Shown: positions 16,998 to 24,842 of the stretch, in pieces
How positions within the stretch are numbered: position 1 is the stretch's first letter
How the letters are laid out: each line of letters begins with the position of its first letter
DNA from: UBA6772 sp965183875
Lineage (GTDB): Bacteria; Bacteroidota; Bacteroidia; Flavobacteriales; UBA7430
Assembly (NCBI GenBank): GCA_965183875.1
Contig: CBCYMK010000016.1
Coordinates: 1-36,564, forward strand
Reading direction: 5' to 3'
DNA: 36,564 nucleotides
Notes under the pieces: generated by a model
Database searches by the model: none
Told to the model about the DNA's origin: nothing
The model's input: only the letters and a program-made list of their open reading frames with translations
Made by a program: the position numbers and the translations under genes

Positions 16998-17402
16998 ATG
17001 AAAAACATACTCAAAAATATAGCAGCCTTATTTGCTGGAGCCCTTGTTGGTGGATCGGTAAATATGGGAATCGTAATGATAAGTGACTCTGTAGTACCCT
17101 TACCAGAAGGAATAAACCCTGCTGATATGGAGAGTTTGGTAGCGAACTTTCATTTGTTTGAGCCTATAAATTTCTTAATGCCTTTTTTAGCCCATGCATT
17201 GGGTACACTTGTAGGGGCATTTATAGCCGCAAAAATTGCCGCTAGCCATAAACTATATTTTGGATTAAGTATTGGACTACTGTTCCTTATTGGTGGTATC
17301 CAAATGGCTTACTTACTACCAGCACCTCTTTGGTTTGATATGGCAGATTTAGGACTCGCGTATTTACCTATGGGCTACCTAGGTTATAGACTAGCTAAAT
17401 AA
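16998..17402 (+). CDS. Small membrane protein, about four transmembrane helices
   Basis: The 134-residue protein begins MKNILKNIAALFAGALVGG. It has four hydrophobic stretches: about residues 5-27, 52-75, 86-105 and 113-132, separated by short loops. A periplasmic-type loop with PLPEGINPADMESL lies between the first two. I do not recognise a characterised family; proteins of this type are annotated as hypothetical membrane proteins in Bacteroidota. The ATG at 16998 is preferred over TTG at 16974 since the membrane segment begins right after it. It ends four bases from the convergent birA stop. Confidence 0.75.
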   Translation: MKNILKNIAALFAGALVGGSVNMGIVMISDSVVPLPEGINPADMESLVANFHLFEPINFLMPFLAHALGTLVGAFIAAKIAASHKLYFGLSIGLLFLIGGIQMAYLLPAPLWFDMADLGLAYLPMGYLGYRLAK

Positions 17403-17406
17403 AAGG

Positions 17407-18150
17407 CTATAAAAAAGCAATTTCTTTAATATCGAAATCGCATTTTGTTTCATCTAGAAGTTCTATTTGCAAACGTCCATTTCTGAGTACATCAACAATT
17501 TTTGCTTCAAACTCTTTATGCTGCACTTTAAATACATGCACTTCTTTATAACGATAAAGTACAGATAAGTAATCTTGTTTTAATTTCTGATACTTCCCTG
17601 CGCGTAATTGTAAGTAGCGGGCTTCCATTGTTTCACATATCCTTTCCAATGCATTTTCAACAGGGAAATTTACACCTATAATTTGTTTGAGAGATATGGC
17701 TTTGGGTAAATCCTTGAAAGTAGTTTGGTTAATATTTAAGCCTATACCCACTACTGCATTCTGATAAGACGACTTGCTGATTTGATTTTCTATAAGCACC
17801 CCGGCTACTTTTCTATTTTCAAAATAAATATCGTTCGGCCATTTAATGGTAAAACCTGGCCTAAGTTCATTTAAACAATCGTGTAAAGCCAGTGCAACAC
17901 ACACACTTAAATCGAAGCTTTTAGAAAGAGGTAGAAAAGTGGGTTTTAGTAAAACAGAAAAAGTAAGCGAATTGGAATATTCTGCAGTCCAAGAAGCGCC
18001 ACGCTGCCCTTTACCATTAGTTTGGTGTTTAGCAAATAGGAGCGTTCCCTCAGGAAAAAGTTGTGTAGACAAACGCTCCATCAGCCAAGAATTGGTTGAT
18101 GGAATTTCATCAAATTTCAAATAATTCTTCCCTATAAATAGTGTTTCCAT
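17407..18150 (-). CDS. birA: Biotin-[acetyl-CoA-carboxylase] ligase
   Basis: The 247-residue enzyme lacks the DNA-binding domain of E. coli BirA, so it is a plain ligase: it activates biotin with ATP and attaches it to the acetyl-CoA carboxylase carrier protein. Features are FDEIPSTNSWLMERL (substrate region, about 13-27), KHQTNGKGQRGASWTAEYSN (biotinyl-AMP loop, GKGQRGASW for the canonical GRGRxGRxW), KWPNDIYFENRKVAGVLIEN with the catalytic Lys, and VVGIGLNIN. The ATG at 18150 fits the family start. It is divergent from rsfS. Confidence 0.93.
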   Translation of the reverse strand: METLFIGKNYLKFDEIPSTNSWLMERLSTQLFPEGTLLFAKHQTNGKGQRGASWTAEYSNSLTFSVLLKPTFLPLSKSFDLSVCVALALHDCLNELRPGFTIKWPNDIYFENRKVAGVLIENQISKSSYQNAVVGIGLNINQTTFKDLPKAISLKQIIGVNFPVENALERICETMEARYLQLRAGKYQKLKQDYLSVLYRYKEVHVFKVQHKEFEAKIVDVLRNGRLQIELLDETKCDFDIKEIAFL

Positions 18151-18236
18151 AATCTGGGAATAAAGATACAAATTCTCTTAACGCTACTTAACTCAATTTA
18201 CTGCCATTATAAGAATTATAATCCGCTTAAAAGCTT

Positions 18237-18244
18237 TATTTTTG
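18237..18244 (+). promoter_or_regulatory. Candidate -7 box for the rsfS-ftsH operon
   Basis: TATTTTTG matches TAnnTTTG, 22 bases before the rsfS ATG, in the divergent gap with birA. No TTTG lies at the -33 distance. Confidence 0.45.
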
Positions 18245-18266
18245 CTAGCTAATAAGTAAGACTAGA

Positions 18267-18641
18267 ATGAAAGAAGATAGAAGTTTGGAAATCAAAGCCC
18301 TTGTAGATGTAATCGTTAAAGGGATGCAGGAAAAGAAAGCCGAAAACATTACGGTAATAGACCTGAGAGAAATAGATGCGTCTGTATGCGATTTCTTTGT
18401 GATAAGTAATGCTAATTCCAACACTCAAGTAAATGCAATAGCAGATTCTGTCCAAAAGGAAACGCTAGAAACATTAAACGATAAAGCTTGGCGTAAAGAA
18501 GGTACCGAAACTTCGGAGTGGGTACTTATGGATTACGTAAATGTAGTTGCTCATATATTCCAAACTCCTGTAAGAGATTTCTATGCATTAGAAGAATTAT
18601 GGGGAGATGCTAAAATCACTACTATAGAATCGAAATACTAG
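18267..18641 (+). CDS. rsfS: Ribosome silencing factor (RsfS/YbeB/Iojap family)
   Basis: The 124-residue protein binds ribosomal protein L14 on the large subunit and blocks subunit joining when nutrients fall. Family motifs are ENITVIDLREIDASVCDFFVI (too long to quote as one; core VIDLREID and CDFFVI-SNANS), WRKEGTETSEWVLMDYVNVV and VAHIF, then RDFYALEELWGDA. Length is typical. Its stop TAG is directly followed by the ftsH ATG, and it heads the rsfS-ftsH-LUD-cdsA-psd operon, a conserved flavobacterial order. Confidence 0.95.
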   Translation: MKEDRSLEIKALVDVIVKGMQEKKAENITVIDLREIDASVCDFFVISNANSNTQVNAIADSVQKETLETLNDKAWRKEGTETSEWVLMDYVNVVAHIFQTPVRDFYALEELWGDAKITTIESKY

Positions 18642-20720
18642 ATGGCAAAAAAGAAAACTACCACTAAGCCTAAAGCGAAAGCAAAGGGCAAAAAGCCTGC
18701 ACAGAAGAAAAGCAAAAACCAACTTCCTAAATTCAATTTGTATTGGATTTATGGGATTGTAGCTTTCTTTATGGTTTCTATGCTTTTCACCAATGAAATG
18801 GGTGCCTTAAGTAAGGAGACTAACAGACAGACTTTAATACACGAATACATCAAGAATAAAGATGTAGAGAAGATTGAGATTATCCAAAATAAAAACATAG
18901 CTAAAGTTTTTATAAAAGAATCTGCTCTTTCGGAACACCGTCATGAAGCAGTGAGTGAACCTCTTTTTGGAGAAGGCTTAAATAAAGGACCTCATTATTT
19001 TATTAAAATTGGTACTTCAGAAGTTTTCGAAACTAAAGTTGAAGAAGCACAAGAACAATTTCGTTTTACAGAAAATGAAAGAGTTCAGATTTTTTACAAT
19101 AACGAACAAAGCCTTTGGGACAGTGTTTGGTCTTGGATGCCTTTTATTTTCTTAATCGGTATTTGGTTGTTTTTTATGCGCCGTATGAGTGGTGGCGGTG
19201 GTGCTTCAGGAGGTCCTGGTTCACAAATTTTCAATATCGGTAAATCTCAAGCTCAGTTATACGATAAAGACACAGAAGTAAAAACTACTTTTTCCGATGT
19301 TGCTGGTTTAGAAGGTGCTAAAGAAGAAGTACAAGAAATTGTTAACTTCCTTAAAAACCCTGATAAATACACCAAACTAGGGGGTAAAATTCCTAAAGGA
19401 GCACTTCTAGTAGGCCCTCCAGGAACAGGAAAAACGTTATTAGCTAAGGCTGTAGCCGGTGAAGCACAGGTTCCTTTCTTCTCCCTTTCAGGCTCAGACT
19501 TCGTAGAGATGTTTGTTGGAGTAGGTGCCTCTAGGGTACGTGACTTATTTAAAAAAGCAAAGGATAAATCGCCTGCTATTATTTTTATAGATGAGATAGA
19601 TGCTATTGGTAGGGCACGTGGTAAAAACCAAATGACCGGTTCTAACGACGAGCGTGAAAACACCTTAAACCAACTACTTACAGAAATGGATGGTTTTGGA
19701 ACCAACGATCACGTAATTGTGATTGCAGCGACCAACCGGGCTGACGTATTAGACAGAGCCTTAGTTCGCGCAGGTCGTTTTGACCGACAGATATATGTAG
19801 ACCTGCCAGAACTTACAGAACGCAAAGAAATTTTTGAAGTTCACCTAGCTCCGCTAAAAACTAAAGACTCTTTAGATGTGGACTTCTTAGCGAAACAAAC
19901 ACCTGGTTTTTCTGGTGCAGACATCGCAAATATGTGTAACGAAGCTGCTCTTATTGCTGCCAGACAAGATAAAGAGTTTGTTGAAAAACAAGACTTTTTA
20001 GATGCTGTAGATCGTATTATTGGTGGATTAGAAAAGAAAAATAAAATTATTTCTAAGCAAGAACGCGAAGTGATCGCTTATCACGAAGCTGGACATGCAA
20101 CTGTTAGTTGGATGCTAGAACATGCGGCTCCACTAGTAAAGGTAACCATAGTTCCTAGAGGGAAATCTTTGGGTGCTGCCTGGTACCTACCAGACGAACG
20201 TCAGATTACTACGCGCGAACAAATGATGGACGAAATGTGCGCCGCCTTAGGAGGTAGAGCTGCAGAGAAAATTATTTTCGGGAAAGTTTCTACTGGTGCA
20301 CTTAGCGATTTAGAGAAAGTTACACGCCAAGCTAGCTCAATGGTTACTGTTTACGGATTGAGTGAGAAAATTGGAAACATTTCTTATTACGACTCTTCAG
20401 GGCAAAACTCAAACTTTAACAAACCTTATAGTGAACAAACAGCTCGTACTATAGATGAAGAAGTAAAAGCGCTCTCAGAAGAAGCTTATGCTAAAGCTCT
20501 AAAAGTACTTGAAGAGAATAAAGAATCACTTACTAAATTAGCCGAAGAATTACTCACCAAAGAAGTAATCTTTAGAGAAGACTTGGAGGAAATATTCGGA
20601 AAAAGACCTTGGGATAAAGAAGAAAAAATAACTTTAAATCCTAGTACCACCGCAAGTCCTAAAGAGGAAACAAGTACTGAGGTTGAAGAAGAAAAAAAGG
20701 ATGAAGAAGAGTCTGTTTAA
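18642..20720 (+). CDS. ftsH: ATP-dependent zinc metalloprotease FtsH
   Basis: The 692-residue membrane protease extracts and degrades membrane and regulatory proteins. The order is: a lysine-rich N-terminus, transmembrane helix 1 (about 33-50), an extracytoplasmic domain, helix 2 (about 163-180), a Gly-rich linker, and the AAA domain. The AAA domain has Walker A GPPGTGKT (about 257-264), Walker B IIFIDEIDAIGRARG and the pore loop FVEMFVGVGASRVRD. The peptidase domain has the zinc site HEAGH (about 481-485) and the third ligand Asp in GALSDLEKVT (about 555). The C-terminal tail is acidic. The first base follows the rsfS stop; the last 20 bases overlap the LUD gene. Confidence 0.97.
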   Translation: MAKKKTTTKPKAKAKGKKPAQKKSKNQLPKFNLYWIYGIVAFFMVSMLFTNEMGALSKETNRQTLIHEYIKNKDVEKIEIIQNKNIAKVFIKESALSEHRHEAVSEPLFGEGLNKGPHYFIKIGTSEVFETKVEEAQEQFRFTENERVQIFYNNEQSLWDSVWSWMPFIFLIGIWLFFMRRMSGGGGASGGPGSQIFNIGKSQAQLYDKDTEVKTTFSDVAGLEGAKEEVQEIVNFLKNPDKYTKLGGKIPKGALLVGPPGTGKTLLAKAVAGEAQVPFFSLSGSDFVEMFVGVGASRVRDLFKKAKDKSPAIIFIDEIDAIGRARGKNQMTGSNDERENTLNQLLTEMDGFGTNDHVIVIAATNRADVLDRALVRAGRFDRQIYVDLPELTERKEIFEVHLAPLKTKDSLDVDFLAKQTPGFSGADIANMCNEAALIAARQDKEFVEKQDFLDAVDRIIGGLEKKNKIISKQEREVIAYHEAGHATVSWMLEHAAPLVKVTIVPRGKSLGAAWYLPDERQITTREQMMDEMCAALGGRAAEKIIFGKVSTGALSDLEKVTRQASSMVTVYGLSEKIGNISYYDSSGQNSNFNKPYSEQTARTIDEEVKALSEEAYAKALKVLEENKESLTKLAEELLTKEVIFREDLEEIFGKRPWDKEEKITLNPSTTASPKEETSTEVEEEKKDEEESV

Positions 20721-21330
20721 CAAATTCTTAGCGAAGGTAATCCCTTCATTGGCAGAAGAAACTAAAGATCTGAGTTCGAAAGAATTGGAGCAACAAGAAA
20801 TTTGTATGCCCGATGCTAACGATCCAGACGATGTAACCTTTGCCAAGGTATTCACTAGTAAAGGAGGAAAGTTCTTTTACTGCGACGACCAAGAGGATTT
20901 CTATGCTATGTTTAAACAGCTTCTACAAGAAAACAACTGGAAACATTCTTACTGTAGTAACGATGAGCTAAAAGCTTCTTTGAGTCCAACGAAAATAGAA
21001 TTTGAACCTGACAATAAAAAAGCAGACTCTTGTATAAGCAATTGTGAGTTTTTAATAGCCTTTAATGGTTCTATTATGGTTTCTGGTGCTCAAACTAAAG
21101 GCTTAAAAATTGAACAACTTCCCGAAGCTCTTGTAATTGTAGCTTATACCTCACAAATTGTGAAAGATATTAATCAAGGTTTAAGAGGTATTCAAACAAA
21201 ATACGGTAGAAAAAGACCGTCTTTGGTAACCACAATACGCACCAAACAGTCCATTACTACAATGAGCGATAGTGACAGAGCTAAAGACTTATACATTTTC
21301 CTAATAGAAGATTATAAAGAAACGCGATGA
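20701..21330 (+). CDS. LUD-domain protein (LutC/YkgG superfamily)
   Basis: The 209-residue protein has a short basic start MKKSLFNKFLAKV. It then has a LUD-type fold ending in FLIAFNGSIMVSGAQTKGLK, LPEALVIVAYTSQIV, and PSLVTTIRTKQSITTMSDSDR. In the superfamily this fold occurs in lactate-utilisation protein LutC and relatives; the Bacteroidota form next to ftsH is uncharacterised. The ATG at 20701 is preferred over TTG at 20683, which is embedded further into the ftsH tail. It overlaps ftsH by 20 bases and cdsA by four (ATGA), indicating tight coupling in the operon. Confidence 0.82.
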   Translation: MKKSLFNKFLAKVIPSLAEETKDLSSKELEQQEICMPDANDPDDVTFAKVFTSKGGKFFYCDDQEDFYAMFKQLLQENNWKHSYCSNDELKASLSPTKIEFEPDNKKADSCISNCEFLIAFNGSIMVSGAQTKGLKIEQLPEALVIVAYTSQIVKDINQGLRGIQTKYGRKRPSLVTTIRTKQSITTMSDSDRAKDLYIFLIEDYKETR

Positions 21331-22127
21331 ACAATTTAACTCAAAGAATACTTACAGGATCGGTATATGTATCGCTGATGCTACTCGCAAGTACCAAACC
21401 AATATATATTGGACTTTTACTTTTACTTGTTGCTGTAATTGGAACTTTTGAATTTAAGAAAATTGCCGAAACTCAGAATTTAAATTTCGATCTATACCCT
21501 ACTCTACTATTGGGAACACTTACCTATGCAAGTGTTCTACATCCTGAAATGAAGGTATTCCTTTCGATAGCTGTGTTTGTTTATTTCATAAGTCAATTAT
21601 ATAGACCTAATAAAAACGCTCTACAACTATTGGGGGGTACTTTAATTAGTATGGTATATCTATACCTTCCTCTGGCATTAATAATACCTATTGGAGTACA
21701 AAGTGGTAACTACGAATACAAAACGCTATTTGGACTACTAATCCTTATTTGGGCATCAGATAGCTGGGCCTATATAGTGGGGAGGTTAATAGGAAAACGC
21801 AAGCTTTTTAAACGTCTATCGCCTAACAAAACCTGGGAAGGATTTTGGGGTTCTGTGGTACTTACAGCAACAACCGGCTATGTATTGTCTATTACTGGAT
21901 TTGGCTTAAATAATCTAGAATGGACTTTCCTTGGAGCGATTACTGTATTTGTAGCCACGGCAGGCGATTTATTCCAGTCTATGCTAAAACGTGCTTCTAA
22001 CATTAAAGATTCTGGGAATATCCTTCCTGGACACGGAGGTATACTAGACCGATTTGACTCAATCTTATTCTGTTTACCAGCCTATTATATTTATTTTTAT
22101 CACATTAGTCCAATCATAAATTCTTAA
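21327..22127 (+). CDS. cdsA: Phosphatidate cytidylyltransferase
   Basis: The 266-residue integral membrane enzyme makes CDP-diacylglycerol from phosphatidic acid and CTP, the branch point to phosphatidylethanolamine and others. It has some eight hydrophobic segments and the family C-terminal signature: WASDSWAYIVGRLIGKRKLF, LSPNKTWEGFWGS, and GDLFQSMLKRASNIKDSGNI followed by LPGHGGILDRFDS. Length is normal. It overlaps the LUD gene by four bases and is followed ten bases later by psd, which acts two steps downstream in the same pathway. Confidence 0.95.
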   Translation: MNNLTQRILTGSVYVSLMLLASTKPIYIGLLLLLVAVIGTFEFKKIAETQNLNFDLYPTLLLGTLTYASVLHPEMKVFLSIAVFVYFISQLYRPNKNALQLLGGTLISMVYLYLPLALIIPIGVQSGNYEYKTLFGLLILIWASDSWAYIVGRLIGKRKLFKRLSPNKTWEGFWGSVVLTATTGYVLSITGFGLNNLEWTFLGAITVFVATAGDLFQSMLKRASNIKDSGNILPGHGGILDRFDSILFCLPAYYIYFYHISPIINS

Positions 22128-22137
22128 ACAAAATTAT

Positions 22138-22791
22138 ATGTTCCATAAAGAAGGATTTGCCATCATTAGAAATACCTTAACGGCGCTTATAGCGATAGAT
22201 GCCACAGCATGGTATTTTGCAGGAGGTTTTAACTGGATGGTTAACTTACTAGTACTTATATCTGTCGTTTTTGCAGTTTTGGTTCTTCAATTTTTTAGAA
22301 ATCCAAAAAGAAATACTGTCTTAAATGCAAATCATATTATTGCACCTGCAGATGGTAAGGTAGTGGTAATTGAGGAAGTTGTAGAACACGAATATTTTAA
22401 AGACAAAAGAATACAAGTTTCTATTTTTATGTCTCCACTAAATGTGCACGTAAATAGATATCCTATTTCTGGAGCTGTAAAATACGCAAAATACCACCCT
22501 GGTAAATTTTTAGTTGCTTGGCATCCAAAATCTTCGATAGAGAATGAAAGAACGACCGTTGTTGTAGAAAATGAAACTACCGGTCCTATATTATTTAGAC
22601 AGGTTGCAGGAGCAGTAGCGAGAAGGATTGTTATGTATTCTAAAGCTGAAGATAAAGCGGTACAAGGAAAGGATATGGGCTTTATTAAGTTTGGGTCAAG
22701 AATAGACCTTTACCTACCCCTAGACGCTAAGATAAATGCAAATATAGACGATGTGGTGAAAGGTGGTGAAACCATTATTGCCACTTGTTAA
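22138..22791 (+). CDS. psd: Phosphatidylserine decarboxylase family protein (short form)
   Basis: The 217-residue protein is the short Psd type. It has an N-terminal pair of hydrophobic segments (about 5-60, including LVLISVVFAVLVLQFF), FFRNPKRN, then IIAPADGKVV, SIFMSPLNVHVNRYPISG, and the self-cleavage site MGFIKFGSRIDLYLP, with Ser187 giving the pyruvoyl group. The long form has LGST here. It decarboxylates phosphatidylserine to phosphatidylethanolamine at the inner membrane. It is the last gene of the operon. Its TAA shares four bases (TTAA) with the stop of convergent YjjG, and a terminator lies inside the YjjG gene. Confidence 0.93.
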   Translation: MFHKEGFAIIRNTLTALIAIDATAWYFAGGFNWMVNLLVLISVVFAVLVLQFFRNPKRNTVLNANHIIAPADGKVVVIEEVVEHEYFKDKRIQVSIFMSPLNVHVNRYPISGAVKYAKYHPGKFLVAWHPKSSIENERTTVVVENETTGPILFRQVAGAVARRIVMYSKAEDKAVQGKDMGFIKFGSRIDLYLPLDAKINANIDDVVKGGETIIATC

Positions 22792-23477
22792 AACAAGTCA
22801 ATTAATTCTTTTAAGTGAGCTATTTCGTAGCTCACTTTTTTGTTTGTGAAAAGTTTGTTTGGATTAAAATGAACTGCTTTTATTCCAAGTTTTTCCGCAG
22901 CAATACAATCAACCTCTATATGATCACCAATCATTATACACTCTGCTGCATTTGCCTTAGCAGCCGACAGTGCATATTCAAATATTTGGGGATTGGGTTT
23001 AGTTACACCTGCTTTTTCAGAAGTGATAATATGTGTAAAGTATTGATTTAAGTTTGATGACTGCATTTTTACCGCTTGTACTTCTTCGAAGCCATTGGTA
23101 ATAATATGTAAACTATACTTAGATTTTAAATACACTAACACCTCATGGCACTGCGGAAAAAGATTAGATTTATAAGGACCTCTATGCACATAAGCATTTC
23201 CCAAACGCTCTGCTAGAGCATTATTATCTACTTCAAAAAATAGAAAGGTTTTTAAAAAACGTATCGTTCGCAAAGACTCTTTGGTAATTTTCCTATTTCT
23301 ATATAAATCCCATAAATGGTCATTTACTTCTATATACTTAGTATAAAACTCCTTAAAAGAGGGCAAAATAGAACCTAAGTCAAATTCGTGGTACAACTCC
23401 AAAAGTGTCTCCTGAGAGTTTTTATTGAAATCCCATAATGTATGGTCTAAATCGAAAAAAAGGTGTTTAATTTTCAT
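22788..23477 (-). CDS. HAD hydrolase, YjjG family noncanonical pyrimidine nucleotidase
   Basis: The 229-residue protein begins MKIKHLFFDLDHTLWDFNKN with the nucleophile pair Asp9/Asp11. It has a helical cap, HAD motif II IITNGFEEVQ, motif III Lys in SEKAGVTKPNPQIF, and motif IV MIGDHIEVDCIAAEKLG. The YjjG group dephosphorylates pyrimidine nucleotides, including noncanonical ones, as house-cleaning. The ATG at 23477 fits the domain start; upstream in-frame codons belong to the preceding gene. The preceding gene's stop overlaps it (TAATG). Its 3' part encodes the psd-operon terminator hairpin (SYEIAH codons). Confidence 0.9.
   Translation of the reverse strand: MKIKHLFFDLDHTLWDFNKNSQETLLELYHEFDLGSILPSFKEFYTKYIEVNDHLWDLYRNRKITKESLRTIRFLKTFLFFEVDNNALAERLGNAYVHRGPYKSNLFPQCHEVLVYLKSKYSLHIITNGFEEVQAVKMQSSNLNQYFTHIITSEKAGVTKPNPQIFEYALSAAKANAAECIMIGDHIEVDCIAAEKLGIKAVHFNPNKLFTNKKVSYEIAHLKELIDLF
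22813..22841 (+). terminator. Intrinsic terminator of the psd operon, embedded in the YjjG coding region
   Basis: AAGTGAGCTA (22813-22822) and TAGCTCACTT (22828-22837) pair perfectly over ten bases around the loop TTTCG, followed by four more T (T6 in all with the stem end). It lies 22 bases after the psd stop and inside the last codons of the convergent YjjG gene. Confidence 0.85.
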
Positions 23478-23911
23478 TATAATAAAAACACAAAAGTGGA
23501 TATAGTGATGGACCAAAATAACACAGACATACTCATGATGGCCAATGTTGTTTTACTATTTTTCCCGAAAAACCGAGCAGCCAAGAACGACCCTACAGGG
23601 ATAGAGATTAGAATAGGCGAAAATAAAGCAATACCAAAAAGCCCATAATCGCGTATCAGGGTAACATAGAATTTATTTTTCTTCGTAAATATTTTTCGTT
23701 TCTTGTTTACTGGTTTAAAATAATTGGGAAAAAAGGCAACTATTTTAGCTCCCAACTTAAAAAACAACAAAACGCCCAAAACGCCTCCAATACTGCTTAT
23801 TAGAATAGTTTTTAGATAGGAGAACCCAAACGATTTTGCTAAAATAGGTCCCGTAAAAAACTTTAAAGCACTTATAAACACAACACTTACTATTTCGTAC
23901 CAGGCACCCAT
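23477..23911 (-). CDS. Small membrane protein of unknown function
   Basis: The 144-residue protein has four hydrophobic segments: about residues 5-22, 33-52, 93-112 and 123-143. A strongly basic loop (KPVNKKRKIFTKKNK, about 67-81) lies between the second and third. The second half shows GLFGIALFSPILISIPVGSFLAARFF, quoted here in its core IPVGSFLAARF, a pattern reminiscent of small multi-drug export-like or VTT-type membrane proteins, without enough similarity to assign. Its TAA shares its final A with the YjjG ATG, and the FemAB-like gene ends 16 bases upstream. It is probably co-translated in the wecB cluster. Confidence 0.72.
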   Translation of the reverse strand: MGAWYEIVSVVFISALKFFTGPILAKSFGFSYLKTILISSIGGVLGVLLFFKLGAKIVAFFPNYFKPVNKKRKIFTKKNKFYVTLIRDYGLFGIALFSPILISIPVGSFLAARFFGKNSKTTLAIMSMSVLFWSITISTFVFLL

Positions 23912-23927
23912 ATACTATAGAATTTAA

Positions 23928-24842
23928 TTATTTAAATAAGCTCAATAAAAACGGTAAACGATTTATTTTCATATGTTGGTAAGGTTGATTTACAGCACCA
24001 AAACTTTTATAAAAACGAGCTAAGTTAATATCGTTCGACCCTTCAAAGTCAAATACTAAGCCACTATTAGCAGATTCTTTAATAAAATGATCTATTAAAA
24101 ATGGCATGGCAGACAATTGCTTACCTTCTTTACTGTTTCCAGTAAATAACAAAACTATTCGGGTTGGACTAAACAATAAAAACAATCCAGCTACAGCTCG
24201 ATTTCCCTCATCGTAAGCCATCCACACTTGACCACAATGTTTAAGTACTGCTACATGCATAAGCGTTTCCAACCTCTTGTAATCTGTAGTACTGAAATGA
24301 GAAATCTCTTTTCCTTTATCTGCTTTAAACAATCGTATTAAGGCTTCTGGAGAATCGTTTTTAAACAGCTGTAAAGAATTAGAATTTGCTTTTTTTAAAT
24401 TGCGTTTTAAATTTTTAGAATATAAACTAGACTGTTCTATATAGGGCTTATCGAGTTCTAGAACATAATTATTATTCAAACTTAATACTACATCTTCTAA
24501 GTCAGGAAGAATTGAATTATAATTTAAATTCAGCTCCAGAAACCTATATTCTTTAGGAATTGCTCGTATAAAGTCCTCTATCCTTTGAAGCCCACTATTT
24601 GTTTTGGAAAACAAACCTAGTTGCTGTACCCAGAATGGAGTTGATGAATAGGTAATAGAAAATTTATTTTTTTTGGGAAGTGGAAAAACAGCCTCATAAT
24701 CGTTGAGTACAAGTGCATCCCATTCAGCAACGACTATGTCCAAATACCAAGTAAATGCATAGGGCATACAATTAATGGATCTCCGAATACAGGCATTCCA
24801 CTTATCAGTGTCGAGTTCATTATGTTTTATAAAACGAATCAT
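23928..24842 (-). CDS. FemAB/GNAT-like acyltransferase
   Basis: The 304-residue protein resembles the peptidoglycan-bridge or GNAT-fold acetyltransferases of the FemAB/BioF2-like group. The N-terminal half contains PYAFTWYLDIV and WDALVLNDYEAVFPLPKK, as in these families. The C-terminal half has VWMAYDEGNRAVAGLFLLFS, then KEGKQLSAMPFLIDHFI and GLVFDFEGSNDINLARFYKSFG, the classical end of the fold with a substrate-binding Asp/Glu. It probably transfers an acyl or aminoacyl group onto a sugar or cell-surface acceptor. The start ATG overlaps the deacetylase stop by four bases. Its function with wecB and the deacetylase is an inference from position. Confidence 0.8.
   Translation of the reverse strand: MIRFIKHNELDTDKWNACIRRSINCMPYAFTWYLDIVVAEWDALVLNDYEAVFPLPKKNKFSITYSSTPFWVQQLGLFSKTNSGLQRIEDFIRAIPKEYRFLELNLNYNSILPDLEDVVLSLNNNYVLELDKPYIEQSSLYSKNLKRNLKKANSNSLQLFKNDSPEALIRLFKADKGKEISHFSTTDYKRLETLMHVAVLKHCGQVWMAYDEGNRAVAGLFLLFSPTRIVLLFTGNSKEGKQLSAMPFLIDHFIKESANSGLVFDFEGSNDINLARFYKSFGAVNQPYQHMKINRLPFLLSLFK

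Noticed and set aside
19253..19705. 150-codon open frame antisense to ftsH
   Set aside because: It lies opposite the highly conserved AAA domain, with Ser/Pro-rich composition typical of antisense frames and no start context.
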